From Selenomonas sp. GACV-9 (GTDB lineage Bacteria > Bacillota > Negativicutes > Selenomonadales > Selenomonadaceae): a DNA stretch of 64,000 nt. The notes under the pieces are model-generated. The model searched no databases, was not told the DNA's origin, and was given only the letters and a program-made list of their open reading frames with translations. The first letter of the stretch is position 1, and each line of letters opens with the position of its first letter. A program made the position numbers and the translations under genes. Where the stretch lies: positions 620,001 to 684,000 of the forward strand of contig FPAX01000001.1 of the NCBI GenBank assembly GCA_900116485.1, in the 5' to 3' direction. Of this stretch, positions 24,994-34,116 are shown one piece after another.

Positions 24994-25710
24994 ATGCTCA
25001 AATATGAAAAGATAGCGGATGATTTGCGGCAGGCCATCCGCAAAGGCAAATACACCTCCGGCGACCAGCTGCCCCTGGAAAAGGATATGTGCGACAAATA
25101 CCAGGTAAGCCGCGTCACCATCAAGCGTGCCATGGATCTGCTTGTAAACCAGGGCCTCGTGACCAAGCGACGCGGTTCGGGCACCTTTGTCAAGACCCTC
25201 GACGACAATTATGCCAAGCAGCTCAGCATCAGCACCGGCAATCAGTTCTGCGGCTTCATGGAGACACATAAAGGCTGCAAGGTGCGCACCAAGGTACTGA
25301 AATTCGAAATCATCCATCCGTCAGATGAGGTAGCCATCAAGCTGCAGATGTCCACCAAGGACTTCGTCTACGATATCATCCGCCTGCGGATACTCGACGA
25401 TACACCGCTGGTCGTCGAGTACACCATGATGCCCATCCAGCTCATCCCCGGCATCCGTCACGAGATTCTCGAGGACTCCATCTACCATCATATCGAGCAG
25501 ACGCTGAAGCTGAGCATCCAGTCCGCCCACCGCATTGTCCGGGCCGTGCGCTCTACGGAAATGGAGCAGCAGCAGCTGGAGCTTTCGCCCAATGAGCCCA
25601 TCCTCGAAGTAGAGCAGGTCGCCTTCCTTAGCGATGGACATCCGTTTGAATACTCGATTTCCCATCATCGGGCCGACAAAAGCGAATTTTCGGCTATCAG
25701 CATCCGCTAA
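24994..25710 (+). CDS. GntR/HutC-family transcriptional regulator with UTRA domain
   Basis: 238-aa regulator: N-terminal winged helix (IADDLRQAIRKGKYTSGDQLP and RVTIKRAMDLLVNQGLVTKRRGSGTFV) and a C-terminal UTRA effector domain (FVYDIIRLRILDDTPLVVEYT). Start at ATG 24994, 9 bases after AAGGA; an ATG 9 bases earlier is part of the ribosome site spacing. Divergent from the PTS operon and therefore its likely repressor, released by a phosphosugar (inference from context). Confidence 0.9.
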   Translation: MLKYEKIADDLRQAIRKGKYTSGDQLPLEKDMCDKYQVSRVTIKRAMDLLVNQGLVTKRRGSGTFVKTLDDNYAKQLSISTGNQFCGFMETHKGCKVRTKVLKFEIIHPSDEVAIKLQMSTKDFVYDIIRLRILDDTPLVVEYTMMPIQLIPGIRHEILEDSIYHHIEQTLKLSIQSAHRIVRAVRSTEMEQQQLELSPNEPILEVEQVAFLSDGHPFEYSISHHRADKSEFSAISIR

Positions 25711-25733
25711 GCCTATTAGTACCATGCAGAACA

Positions 25734-25784
25734 ATAAAAGACGCAATAGCAGCTCATTACGAGCCGCCATTGCGTCTTTTTCAT
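25734..25784. terminator. Bidirectional terminator
   Basis: AAAAGACGCAAT...ATTGCGTCTTTTT with an inner GCTC/GAGC stem, between the convergent gntR and metallopeptidase genes. Confidence 0.88.
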
Positions 25785-25813
25785 TATGTACTATATGCAA
25801 ATCTGCAAGTTTC

Positions 25814-26527
25814 TCAGGAAAAATCTGCATTGGCGTTGAGTTCCTTGCGGATTCGGCGCCAATCGGGGCAATATTTGTCCATCCTGACCTTGAATGCCGG
25901 ACCGTGGTTATGCACCCAAAGGTGCGTGAGTTCATGAAGCATGACATACTCAAGGGCCTCAGGCTTGTACTTGGCCAGCTGCAGGTTGAGCCAGACACGA
26001 GCCTTTACGACATTGCAGGTCCCCCAGCGGGTCTTCATGTTGCGGATGCGGCATTCGGCGGCTTTCTTGCCGACGATGGTTTCGCAGCGGGGCAGCAGCT
26101 TAGGGATAACTGCCGCCAGCTGCTGCCGGTACCAGCCGTTCACAAGATCGCGTCTTTGTTCTGCTGTCGCATAGTCCGGCACGGTCAGGAGCAGCCGATC
26201 GCCCTTGCGGCAGACCGAGGCCTCACGCCCCTTGGCCTTGCGCACGACAAGCTCACAGGCCTCGCCCCAGACCAGCAGCTTCTGACCGGTCAGATATTGA
26301 CAAGTCAAAGCCCGCTGCGCAGCCCGTTCCTTCATGGCCCGCTGCTTTCTCTGCACCCAGCCGGTGTTTTTCAGCAGAAACGCTTCAATCTGCGCCCGTT
26401 TCATGGCCAGCGGCGCGGAGATCTCGATATGTCCATCGGGCTTCTGCACCCGCAGGTACATATTCTTGATGCGCTTGCGCCGGAGGTGCACCACCTGCCC
26501 CGCGAAGGGAAAGATTTCTTCGGTCAT
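25814..26527 (-). CDS. YgjP/SprT-like zinc metallopeptidase
   Basis: 237-aa protein of the YgjP (DUF45/M48-like) family. Zinc site YVMLHELTHLWVHNHGPAF (HExxH plus downstream His) and the family block RIRNMKTRWGTCNVVKARVWLNLQL. Start ATG 26527 lies 1 nt beyond the hslO stop, so the two are coupled. The segment ALTCQYLTGQ is encoded by a palindrome pair at 26282-26308. Biological role of the family is poorly known. Confidence 0.88.
   Translation of the reverse strand: MTEEIFPFAGQVVHLRRKRIKNMYLRVQKPDGHIEISAPLAMKRAQIEAFLLKNTGWVQRKQRAMKERAAQRALTCQYLTGQKLLVWGEACELVVRKAKGREASVCRKGDRLLLTVPDYATAEQRRDLVNGWYRQQLAAVIPKLLPRCETIVGKKAAECRIRNMKTRWGTCNVVKARVWLNLQLAKYKPEALEYVMLHELTHLWVHNHGPAFKVRMDKYCPDWRRIRKELNANADFS
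26282..26308. repeat. Pair of dispersed palindromes inside the metallopeptidase gene
   Basis: CTGACCGGTCAG (26282-26293) and TTGACAAGTCAA (26297-26308), 15 bp start to start, in frame. Confidence 0.78.
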
Positions 26528-26528
26528 A

Positions 26529-27407
26529 TCACTTGCGGCGCTTTTCCGACTCGTCAAAGATGGCCTGCAGTTCCTCGCCCGTGAACTCGTATTTCTCGTT
26601 GCAGAAATGGCAGCAGACCTCAGCATGGCCGTCATCGACCAGCGTCTGCAAATCATTTTTGCCGAGGCTCAAGAGCACCTCGCTGATGCGTTCCTTCGAG
26701 CACTGGCATTTGAACGCGAGGTCCGTCGTCGTCATGTAGTTGACATCAAAGCCCTGCAGGAGCTCGGCGATGATGCCCTTGGCATCGAGGCCGCGCTCGA
26801 CCATATGAGAAACGGAGTTGACCGTGCGCAGGTTGGCTTCGAGCTTATCGATGCATTCGTCGGTGGCATCGGGCAGCGGCTGGATGATGAAGCCGCCCGC
26901 ACCGATGCACTTGAAGTCAGGATTCACCAGCACACCCAGGCCGACGCTGGACGGCGTCTGCTCGGAGACGTAGAGGTACTTCGTGAGGTCGTCGGCGATC
27001 TCGCCATCGGTAATCTCCGTGCTGCCCGTGATGGGGTTCTTGAGTCCCGTGAACCGCGTGACCGACACCATGCCCTTGCCGACACCGCCGCCCACATCGA
27101 TTTTGCCGAGGCTGTTGAGGGGCAGGTTGACATGGGGCTCGTCGATATAGCCGCGCACAAAGCCCTCCGGCGTTGCATCAGCCGTCACCTTGCCCAGCGG
27201 GCCATCGCCATCGAATTTTATCGTCAGCGCCTCTTTGTTCTTGAGGTTGGCTGCCATCAAGAGCGCTGCCGTCATCGTGCGGCCCAGGGCTGCTGCCGCT
27301 ACGGGATAGCAGTCATGGCGGCGGATGGCCTCGTTGACCAGATCCGTCGTGACTGCCGCATAGATGCGCACGCCCTCAGCCGTTGCTTTTACTAAATGGT
27401 CTTTCAT
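26529..27407 (-). CDS. hslO: Hsp33 redox-regulated chaperone
   Basis: 292-aa cytosolic holdase activated by oxidation. C-terminal zinc centre CQCSKERISE ... CHFCNEKYEF (CXC and CXXC). N-terminus MKDHLVKATAEGVRIYAAVTTDLV is typical. Start ATG 27407 has GGAAGG 8 bases upstream. Sits between the phosphodiesterase gene and the metallopeptidase. Fits the redox-stress theme of the window. Confidence 0.95.
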   Translation of the reverse strand: MKDHLVKATAEGVRIYAAVTTDLVNEAIRRHDCYPVAAAALGRTMTAALLMAANLKNKEALTIKFDGDGPLGKVTADATPEGFVRGYIDEPHVNLPLNSLGKIDVGGGVGKGMVSVTRFTGLKNPITGSTEITDGEIADDLTKYLYVSEQTPSSVGLGVLVNPDFKCIGAGGFIIQPLPDATDECIDKLEANLRTVNSVSHMVERGLDAKGIIAELLQGFDVNYMTTTDLAFKCQCSKERISEVLLSLGKNDLQTLVDDGHAEVCCHFCNEKYEFTGEELQAIFDESEKRRK

Positions 27408-27434
27408 GATTATTTCCTTCCTGTAAAAATCCAC

Positions 27435-27502
27435 AAGGGGCGGATGAGGGTTTCACCTGACCTCATCCGCCCCTTGCGGGGCACCTTCCCCCTTGGGGGA
27501 AG
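27435..27502. repeat. Double palindromic intergenic repeat
   Basis: AAGGGGCGGATGAGG (27435-49) pairs with CCTCATCCGCCCCTT (27461-75), followed at once by CTTCCCCC tt GGGGGAAG (27485-502). The composition resembles the short REP-like elements scattered between genes in many gut Firmicutes. No U-tract follows, so it is not a standard terminator. Confidence 0.7.
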
Positions 27503-27509
27503 CTGATCC

Positions 27510-28067
27510 TTAAATCGTATGTTGCATAAGCACTTCATCCGTATCGATATCATAGATCCGGATCGTGCGGTCTTCGAGTACCGCAAAGGTATTGCGGCCA
27601 TCTTCCCGCTTGGAGAGCGCCGCCGAGCCCGGATTCAAGAACACCGTCTGGCCACGCTTTTCCAGCACCGTCGTATGGATATGGCCGCTGATGAAGAGAT
27701 CCGCCTTCAGATGCGCCGCCATCTTGTCCTTTTCCTCATCGGTCATGACGCTGTCGCCATGGGTGACGATGATGCGCAGCCCCTCGTAAACCACATAGGC
27801 ATAGGGTGCCTGCACGGGCAGCTCCAGGCAGCTGGCATCCACCGAGGAATCGCAGTTGCCCTTGGCGATGATGACCGGCACCGGGCAGCTGTTGATCTTG
27901 GCCACGAGGCCCGCCGGATTGTAGTCCGCCTTCATGGGATTGCGGGGGCCATGATAGAGCACATCCCCTGCATGCAGGATCATATCGGCATCATGGAAAG
28001 CCTTGTCAAAGGCCGTCTGCCAAGCCCCCTCATGGCCGTGAGTGTCACTGATAATACCAATTTTCAT
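27510..28067 (-). CDS. YfcE-type metallophosphoesterase
   Basis: 185-aa calcineurin-like phosphodiesterase. Metal motifs in order: MKIGIISDTHGH, ILHAGDVLYHG, AKGNCD, THGDS and SGHIHTTV. Family members hydrolyse phosphodiesters in vitro; natural substrate unknown. Lies 28 bp after ribH on the same strand, so it may be read with the rib operon. The start follows AAGAAGC, a modest ribosome site. Confidence 0.9.
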   Translation of the reverse strand: MKIGIISDTHGHEGAWQTAFDKAFHDADMILHAGDVLYHGPRNPMKADYNPAGLVAKINSCPVPVIIAKGNCDSSVDASCLELPVQAPYAYVVYEGLRIIVTHGDSVMTDEEKDKMAAHLKADLFISGHIHTTVLEKRGQTVFLNPGSAALSKREDGRNTFAVLEDRTIRIYDIDTDEVLMQHTI

Positions 28068-28095
28068 CGAAATTCAGCTTCTTTCCTAAACGCGA

Positions 28096-28563
28096 TTAAC
28101 CGATTTTCTTAAGCAGGTTCGCCATTTCCATAGCCGCCATAGCGCTGTCGACGCCCTTGTTGCCAGCCTTCGTGCCAGCGCGCTCCACAGCCTGCTCGAT
28201 GTTCTCCGTCGTCACGACGCCGAAGATTGTCGGCACACCCGTCTGCATGCCAACCTGTGCCGTGCCTTTGGATACCTCATTGCAGACGTAGTCGTAATGG
28301 GTCGTCGAACCGCGGATGACAGCACCGAGGCAGATGACGGCATCGTATTTGCCGCTCTCTGCCATCTTCTTGGCCACCACCGGAATCTCGAATGCACCCG
28401 GCACCCAAGCCACATCGATGTCCTCATCATTGCCCTCATGACGATGGAGCGTATCGAGCGCCCCGCTCAAAAGCTTGCTCGTGATGAACTCATTGAAACG
28501 GGCTACGACGATGCCGAATTTCAGCCCTTTTGCCGTAATAAAACCTTCGATTACATTTGCCAT
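28096..28563 (-). CDS. ribH: 6,7-dimethyl-8-ribityllumazine synthase
   Basis: 155-aa lumazine synthase joining the RibA-branch pyrimidine with the RibB product. Motifs [28 protein letters not shown] and [23 protein letters not shown] are diagnostic. Last of the four core rib genes; AGGAGG upstream. Confidence 0.97.
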   Translation of the reverse strand: MANVIEGFITAKGLKFGIVVARFNEFITSKLLSGALDTLHRHEGNDEDIDVAWVPGAFEIPVVAKKMAESGKYDAVICLGAVIRGSTTHYDYVCNEVSKGTAQVGMQTGVPTIFGVVTTENIEQAVERAGTKAGNKGVDSAMAAMEMANLLKKIG

Positions 28564-28587
28564 GATATATTACCTCCTATAGGAACC

Positions 28588-29799
28588 TTACTTCAACGTC
28601 TCTTCGTTCAAGAGATGGCCCATCTTTACTTTTTTGACTGTCAGATAGTTCTTGTCGAACTTGTTGGCATGAATCATCAGCGGTACCCGCTCGGTAATCG
28701 TAAGACCATACCCCTCAAGACCAGCCCGCTTAGCCGGATTGTTCGTCATCAGCCGGATGCTGGTAAGGCCAAGGTCCGCCAGGATCTGAGCACCAATGCC
28801 GTAATCCCGCAGATCCGGTGCAAAACCGAGCTCCACATTGGCCTCCACCGTATCGCGGCCCTTATCCTGCAGGGCATAGGCCCGCATCTTGTTGGCCAGG
28901 CCGATGCCGCGGCCTTCCTGGCGCATGTAGAGCACGACGCCCTCGCCAGCCTTTTCGATCTTCTCCAGCGCCGCATGGAGCTGGTCGCCGCAGTCGCAGC
29001 GCATGGAGCCCAGCGCATCACCCGTCAGGCACTCGGAATGGACGCGCACCAGCACGTCTTTTTTGCCCTTGACGTCGCCCTTGACGATGGCCAGATGGCA
29101 TTTGCCGTCCAGCTTGCTCTCGTAGGACTTGATGCGGAAATGGCCGAACTTGCTGGGGAAATCCACATCAGCCACCAGCTCCACAAAGGACTCGGTACGC
29201 TTGCGGTACTCGATGAGAGCCTGTACCGTAATCATGTGCAGGCCATGCTCCTTGGCGAACTCGATGAGTTTCGGCGTGCGCATCATGTGACCGTCGTCGT
29301 CCATGATTTCACAGCAAAGGCCTGCCGGATAGAAACCAGCCAGACGCGCCAGGTCCGTGGTCGTCTCCGTATGGCCGGCACGGCGCAGGACGCCGCCCTC
29401 CACGGAGCGCAGCGGGAACACGTGGCCCGGACGGCGGAAATCCGACGGACGCGCCTTGGGGTCTAAAAGCTTGCGAATGGTCAGGCAACGCTCATAAGCC
29501 GAGATACCCGTATCCGTCTCATGGGCGTCAATGGAAACCGTAAACGCCGTCTCATGGTTATCCGTATTGTTGACCACCATCTGGCCGATGTTAAGCTCAT
29601 CGAGGCGCTTGCCGTCAATGGGCGTGCAGATGAGCCCCTTGGCGTATTTGGCCATGAAGTTGACGTCTTCGGGGGTCACCGTAGCGGCGGCCACGATGAG
29701 GTCGCCTTCGTTCTCGCGGTCTTCATCGTCGACCACCACTACCATTTTGCCATTCTTGATATCTTCAATGGCCTGCTCTACTGTTGCAAAATCTGCCAT
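28588..29799 (-). CDS. ribBA: Bifunctional DHBP synthase / GTP cyclohydrolase II
   Basis: 403-aa fusion. Residues ~1-200 are RibB ([25 protein letters not shown]; acidic metal loop; RPGHVFPLR), residues ~205-403 are RibA with zinc cysteines in [20 protein letters not shown] and [14 protein letters not shown]. Feeds both branches of riboflavin synthesis. Lies between ribE and ribH. Confidence 0.97.
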   Translation of the reverse strand: MADFATVEQAIEDIKNGKMVVVVDDEDRENEGDLIVAAATVTPEDVNFMAKYAKGLICTPIDGKRLDELNIGQMVVNNTDNHETAFTVSIDAHETDTGISAYERCLTIRKLLDPKARPSDFRRPGHVFPLRSVEGGVLRRAGHTETTTDLARLAGFYPAGLCCEIMDDDGHMMRTPKLIEFAKEHGLHMITVQALIEYRKRTESFVELVADVDFPSKFGHFRIKSYESKLDGKCHLAIVKGDVKGKKDVLVRVHSECLTGDALGSMRCDCGDQLHAALEKIEKAGEGVVLYMRQEGRGIGLANKMRAYALQDKGRDTVEANVELGFAPDLRDYGIGAQILADLGLTSIRLMTNNPAKRAGLEGYGLTITERVPLMIHANKFDKNYLTVKKVKMGHLLNEETLK

Positions 29800-29815
29800 A
29801 ATCTTTCTCCTTCAC

Positions 29816-30451
29816 TTAAAAACCGTTCTCCAGCAGGAAGGCCCGGGAAAGACCGCCGGCCTTCTTCTGCCCTTCCTTCCCTGCCAGCATCTTTTCCATG
29901 TATTTTCCCAGCACATCGGTTTCAATATTTATCCTGCTGCCCGCCTTCTTGCTGCCAAGATTCGTGACCTCCCGGGTATGGGGGATAAGGCTCACGGTAA
30001 AATCCGTATTGGTTACGGCCGCCACCGTCAGGCTGATGCCATCGAGAGCCACCGAGCCCTTTTCCACGATGTAGCGCAAAAGTTCCGCCCCTGCCGCAAT
30101 CTTCATCAGGATGGCATTGCCTTCCTCTTTAAAAGAAACAATCTCGCCAGTGCCGTCGATATGGCCGCTGACGATATGGCCGCCCAAGCGGCTGGCAAGG
30201 GTCAGTGCCCGCTCAAGATTTACGGGACTGCCCTTGGAAAGCTCCGAAAGCGACGTACGCCGCACCGTTTCGGGCATCACATCCGCCGTGAAATGATTCT
30301 TGTCAAAGGAGGTCACCGTAAGGCAGACGCCGTTTACGGCGATGCTGTCGCCTAAGGCCACATCCTCCACCACTTTCTGGCAGTCAATGGCTAGCTGCCC
30401 GCCGCCAATGCGCCGGATTTTGCCGACCTCTTCAATGATTCCTGTAAACAA
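29816..30451 (-). CDS. ribE: Riboflavin synthase alpha chain
   Basis: 211-aa riboflavin synthase with duplicated lumazine-binding barrels: MFTGIIEEVGKIRRI at the start, NGVCLTVTSFDKNHFTADVMPETVRRT in repeat 1 and SVALDGISLTVAAVTNTDFTVSLIPHT in repeat 2. Starts at TTG 30451 with GGAGGT 7 bases upstream; the sequence only aligns with the family from this codon. Four bp after ribD. Confidence 0.96.
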   Translation of the reverse strand: MFTGIIEEVGKIRRIGGGQLAIDCQKVVEDVALGDSIAVNGVCLTVTSFDKNHFTADVMPETVRRTSLSELSKGSPVNLERALTLASRLGGHIVSGHIDGTGEIVSFKEEGNAILMKIAAGAELLRYIVEKGSVALDGISLTVAAVTNTDFTVSLIPHTREVTNLGSKKAGSRINIETDVLGKYMEKMLAGKEGQKKAGGLSRAFLLENGF

Positions 30452-30455
30452 CGTC

Positions 30456-31550
30456 TCACCTCCGCGCCACATAACCTGTGAGCAAAATATCGCCATTCAT
30501 CGGCTCCGTCGTAACCCGATTAAGCTCCACGGCATCGGAAAGTCGCGCAAAGCCTTCCCCCTCTACCGGAGTCAGCGCATCCCGTCCGCCGATAAGCTTC
30601 GGGGCGATGAAGGCATGGACTTTATCCACCAGGCCTGCTTCCAGCAGCGAGAAATTTACCCGGCCGCCGCCTTCCACCAATACTGAGCAGATTTCCCGCT
30701 CACCAAGCTTTGCCATCAGGAGCTTTAAGTCAACCTGCTCGCCGCTGCCCGCCGTGATAATCTCTGCACCGGCAACCTTTAAAGCCTGTACGCGCTCCTT
30801 AGGTGCCTGCTCCGTCACCGCCACAATAGTCGGCGCTGCCCCATCCGTCACGACCTTGGCCGTGAGCGGCGTGCGCGCCTTGCTGTCGACGATGATGCGG
30901 ATGGCGTTCTTCCCTTCGCGCCCCGGAATCCGCGTCGTAAGGCTCGGGTCGTCTTTCAGCACCGTGCCGGTACCAGCCAATATGCCATCATAAATATCCC
31001 GCAGCTCATGGACCCGGCGCCGGGAAGTCTCATTGGTAATCCACTGGGACTCTCCCGCAGCCGTTGCAATCTTGCCGTCAAGCGTCATGGCAGTCTTGAG
31101 CACCACAAATGGCATCTTCGTGGTAATCCACTTGAGGAACACTTCGTTTAACGCCACAGCCTCTTCTTCGAGGACTCCACAGGTGACCTCGACGCCGGCA
31201 TCTTCTAAAATCTTGATGCCCTTGCCTGCCACCAGAGGATTGGGATCCCGCATGCCAATGACCACCCGAGCAATACCTGCCTCGGCCACCGCCTTGGCAC
31301 AGGGGCCTGTGCGGCCATAGTGGGCACAGGGCTCAAGTGTCACGTAAAGCGTTGCGCCGCGCGCAAGGTCTCCCGCCATATTCAGCGCATGAACCTCCGC
31401 ATGGGGTGTGCCGGCCTTACGATGCCAGCCCGCCGCCACGATGCGGCCCTCCCTTACGATCACGGCTCCCACCAGGGGATTGGGCGAGGTACGCCCCTCC
31501 GCATTGCGAGCCATTTGCAGGGCTACGCGCATAAAATCTTCATCCTGCAA
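30456..31550 (-). CDS. ribD: Bifunctional pyrimidine deaminase/reductase
   Basis: 364-aa RibD. N-terminal deaminase with zinc site HAEVHALNMA and PCAHYGRTGPCAKAV; C-terminal reductase with ITNETSRRRVHELRD and VEGGGRVNFSLLEAGLVD. Start chosen as TTG 31550 (MQDEDFMRVALQMA): GAGGTG lies 7 bases upstream and alignment with RibD begins here. An ATG further upstream would make the FMN terminator part of the coding region, which is unlikely. Confidence 0.94.
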   Translation of the reverse strand: MQDEDFMRVALQMARNAEGRTSPNPLVGAVIVREGRIVAAGWHRKAGTPHAEVHALNMAGDLARGATLYVTLEPCAHYGRTGPCAKAVAEAGIARVVIGMRDPNPLVAGKGIKILEDAGVEVTCGVLEEEAVALNEVFLKWITTKMPFVVLKTAMTLDGKIATAAGESQWITNETSRRRVHELRDIYDGILAGTGTVLKDDPSLTTRIPGREGKNAIRIIVDSKARTPLTAKVVTDGAAPTIVAVTEQAPKERVQALKVAGAEIITAGSGEQVDLKLLMAKLGEREICSVLVEGGGRVNFSLLEAGLVDKVHAFIAPKLIGGRDALTPVEGEGFARLSDAVELNRVTTEPMNGDILLTGYVARR

Positions 31551-31593
31551 TCGTATCACCTCAGATTCCTTCATCTTAGGTTTGTGATTGAGA

Positions 31594-31630
31594 CCAAAAA
31601 GACCAGCGAAAAGATTTCTCTTCTCGCTGG
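31594..31630 (-). terminator. FMN riboswitch terminator
   Basis: Minus strand CCAGCGA...TCGCTGG stem followed by TCTTTTTGG, between aptamer and ribD. Confidence 0.85.
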
Positions 31631-31656
31631 CCTCAATCGCATGCAAAAAACAACAT

Positions 31657-31764
31657 GCCTTTTCTCATCCCGACTATACGGTCGGCTCCGGAATCTCACC
31701 GGATCATGCTCCCAAGGGCTCGCGGGCTATACCGCCGGTGGGGAAATGCTCCCCGCCTCAAAGA
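31657..31764 (-). promoter_or_regulatory. FMN riboswitch (RFN element)
   Basis: Minus strand shows the canonical RFN blocks: CTTTGAGGCGGGG, CCCCACCGGCGGTA, AGCCCGCGAGC, ATCCGGTGAGATTCCGGAGC, CGACCGTATAGTCGGGATGA. Predicts repression of ribD-ribE-ribBA-ribH by FMN through the downstream terminator. Confidence 0.96.
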
Positions 31765-31779
31765 CAAATCTCACGTCTT

Positions 31780-31809
31780 ATTATAGCACGCTTTTATACT
31801 TTCTATCAA
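31780..31809 (-). promoter_or_regulatory. Promoter of the rib operon
   Basis: Minus strand TTGATA - 18 bp - TATAAT just upstream of the RFN element. Confidence 0.78.
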
Positions 31810-31818
31810 TAATTATTG

Positions 31819-33789
31819 TCAGAACTTGAATTTCGCCGTAGCATCCTGCAGCTCTGTCGCCATGTTAGCCAGGGCCTGGGATGCCGAGGCAATTTCCTCG
31901 GTGGATGCCGACTGCTCTTCCGTTGCTGCCGAAATCGTCTGGGTATGGGCAGCGGTCTTGCTGCTGACCTCGTCGATTTCCTCCATGGTACCCACAATGG
32001 AGCTAGCGCCGTCGGAAACCTTATGTACCCGCGTGTTCATAGCCTCGACTTCTTCCTTGATGTCATGAACCTTCGCGATGATGCGGCCAAACTGCTCGCC
32101 GACTTCACGAATCGCATCGGTGCCAAGCTTGATCTGCTCCGTGCTGGACTCCATAGAGCCCACTGCCTGGTTCGTATCGCTCTGAATCGTCGTGATGTGG
32201 CGCTTGATATCCTCAGCAGCTTCCTGGGATTCAGCCGCCAGCTTGCGAACTTCCTCGGCTACAACGGTAAAGCCGCGGCCCTGTTCACCGGCCCGGGCTG
32301 CCTCGATAGCCGCATTGAGGGCCAAAAGATTCGTCTGCTCAGCAATAGCCGAAATCGTCTCCACAATCTTACCGATCTGCTCACTGTTCTTGCCCAGCTG
32401 GGAGACGATGGCTGCCGACTCCTGGGAGGCCTTTTCAATCAGGGCCATCTTGTCCATGGCATCCTGCATAAGCTGGCTGCCTGCCGTAGCTGTTTCGTTG
32501 GTCTCGTTCGTGCGGTCGTTGACATGCTCCATGCCTTTTGCCACATCATCGATATGGCCTACGACTTCCTCCACCACATTTTTAGCATTGTCCACGCTTT
32601 CCGCCTGATCGCTTACGCCCTGCGCCACATCGCCTACCGATACCGCTACACTGTTGGCAGCTTCTGCCGACTGCTGGGCGCTGGCCGTCAGCTCCTCAGA
32701 AGATGCGGCTACCTGCTCAGCGACCGCGCTCATCTTCTGGATCAGCTGGCGGATGTTCTTGTTCATCGTGTTGAACGCCTGCGTAAGCTGGCCGATCTCA
32801 TCCGCACTTTCAACGGGCAGTTCCGACATGCGCAGATTGCCATCAGCCAGCTGGACAGCATGTTCGGTAAGGCCCAAAATCGGGCGCGTGATTTTCTGAG
32901 CAAAATACTGGCAGACAAACATCATGAGCGCAAACCCAACGAACGTCAAGAGACCAAAGACCCAACGCATATGCTTGAGCGATGCGAATACAAAATCCTC
33001 TGGTACAGCGATACCGATAAGCCACTCCGTCGAAGGCACTTTCGCATAGGCAAACACGACCTCCTTGCCATCACTATTCGTCGTGAAATACCCCGATTCC
33101 TTGCCCTGCATCTCCTTGAAATGCTCACCGAAGCCATTCACCTCAGCAAAATTCTGCATAGGCTTGCCAAGACCAGCTGTTGCAAGGATATTGCCGGTCT
33201 TTTCCATGATGATTCCCTGGCCTTCGCCATGGTACTCGATGTTCTTGACCTGATCCTCAAGAGCATCCAGCGAGATATCGTTACATACCGCCCCGACGAA
33301 CTGTCCATTGGCCTTGACCGGCGCAATGGCTGAGATGATGAGCTTATTCGTGATGGCATCGACATACGCATCGGTGAACTCGACCTTATCGTCCTTTCTA
33401 GCCTGCTGATACCAGGGCCGCTGGGTCGGATCTTTTTTGCCAGTCAGATTACCGCCGGTAGAGGACGCGAAATACTTATCCTCCATGCCCAGCGTGACGC
33501 CCATGACATCAGCCTCCGACGATGCCGATTGCAGGGCTGCGTTGGTCTGCATGCTGGCCTTATCCCCATTATACGCCGTCATGACATTAGCCGTATGCGC
33601 AGTCGACGCCTGCTTGGCCATAAGCCAGCCATCCACATCGGACACCTCTTTGGCCACCACTGTGCGCAGCTCATTGTCAACACTCTGCGCCAGGTCCGAG
33701 CTGGCTATATAGTAGCCCGCAATCGACACCACAGCCATCAAGATCCCCATGATCCCCGACAACACTAGAAACTTTTGCTTGATTCCCAT
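31819..33789 (-). CDS. Methyl-accepting chemotaxis protein with dCache sensor
   Basis: 656-aa chemoreceptor. TM1 at ~7-29, periplasmic double-Cache/PDC domain ([41 protein letters not shown]) to ~270, TM2 at ~275-297, HAMP ([22 protein letters not shown]), then a coiled-coil signalling domain with the hairpin tip [27 protein letters not shown]-terminus lacks a CheR-binding pentapeptide. Likely senses a small organic acid or amino acid, typical of dCache. Preceded by a long structured leader. Confidence 0.94.
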   Translation of the reverse strand: MGIKQKFLVLSGIMGILMAVVSIAGYYIASSDLAQSVDNELRTVVAKEVSDVDGWLMAKQASTAHTANVMTAYNGDKASMQTNAALQSASSEADVMGVTLGMEDKYFASSTGGNLTGKKDPTQRPWYQQARKDDKVEFTDAYVDAITNKLIISAIAPVKANGQFVGAVCNDISLDALEDQVKNIEYHGEGQGIIMEKTGNILATAGLGKPMQNFAEVNGFGEHFKEMQGKESGYFTTNSDGKEVVFAYAKVPSTEWLIGIAVPEDFVFASLKHMRWVFGLLTFVGFALMMFVCQYFAQKITRPILGLTEHAVQLADGNLRMSELPVESADEIGQLTQAFNTMNKNIRQLIQKMSAVAEQVAASSEELTASAQQSAEAANSVAVSVGDVAQGVSDQAESVDNAKNVVEEVVGHIDDVAKGMEHVNDRTNETNETATAGSQLMQDAMDKMALIEKASQESAAIVSQLGKNSEQIGKIVETISAIAEQTNLLALNAAIEAARAGEQGRGFTVVAEEVRKLAAESQEAAEDIKRHITTIQSDTNQAVGSMESSTEQIKLGTDAIREVGEQFGRIIAKVHDIKEEVEAMNTRVHKVSDGASSIVGTMEEIDEVSSKTAAHTQTISAATEEQSASTEEIASASQALANMATELQDATAKFKF

Positions 33790-33825
33790 TCACATTTCTC
33801 CTTCTGCATATGGTATTGGATCTAT

Positions 33826-33947
33826 AAAAACAGCCCAGGCTGTCCTTACCGACTGAAACGATTGCTGCGATTAGTTGCTTGATGAAAGTAAACTATCTCC
33901 CATTTGCAAAGAATCCGAGCTGCCATTCCGCAGCCCGGATTCTTTGC
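33826..33947 (-). promoter_or_regulatory. Hairpins in the chemoreceptor leader
   Basis: The 327-bp gap between the GH13 gene and the chemoreceptor holds no gene. On the minus strand a 17-bp hairpin (arms 33906-22 and 33931-47, one mismatch) is followed by a small CAGCC/GGCTG hairpin with TTTTTAT (33826-42), which looks like an attenuator just before the ribosome site. No known riboswitch consensus was recognised. Confidence 0.5.
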
Positions 33948-34022
33948 TATTTCCCTGCGCCTTCCCCAACAGCCCGCAATGATACACTGTCACAGAAATA
34001 CGCCTTGCTTTATTAAGAATAG

Positions 34023-34051
34023 ATTATAACACAAGGACAAAAGGAAAGCAA
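34023..34051 (-). promoter_or_regulatory. Promoter upstream of the chemoreceptor
   Basis: Minus strand TTGCTT - 17 bp - TATAAT, giving a ~225-nt leader. Confidence 0.65.
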
Positions 34052-34116
34052 GAAAACCTTTTCTTTTGTACACTTATTGTTTATGTATACATCATATGTA
34101 CATATATGCTTATATA

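Noticed and set aside
31575..31646. N-terminal extension of RibD from an upstream ATG
   Set aside because: These codons are the FMN riboswitch terminator hairpin; the family alignment and ribosome site point to TTG 31550.
33826..34020. c-di-GMP-I or cobalamin riboswitch in the chemoreceptor leader
   Set aside because: A GGGGAAGGCGCAGGG stretch recalls a cobalamin element and GCAAAG recalls GEMM, but the other obligatory blocks are missing.
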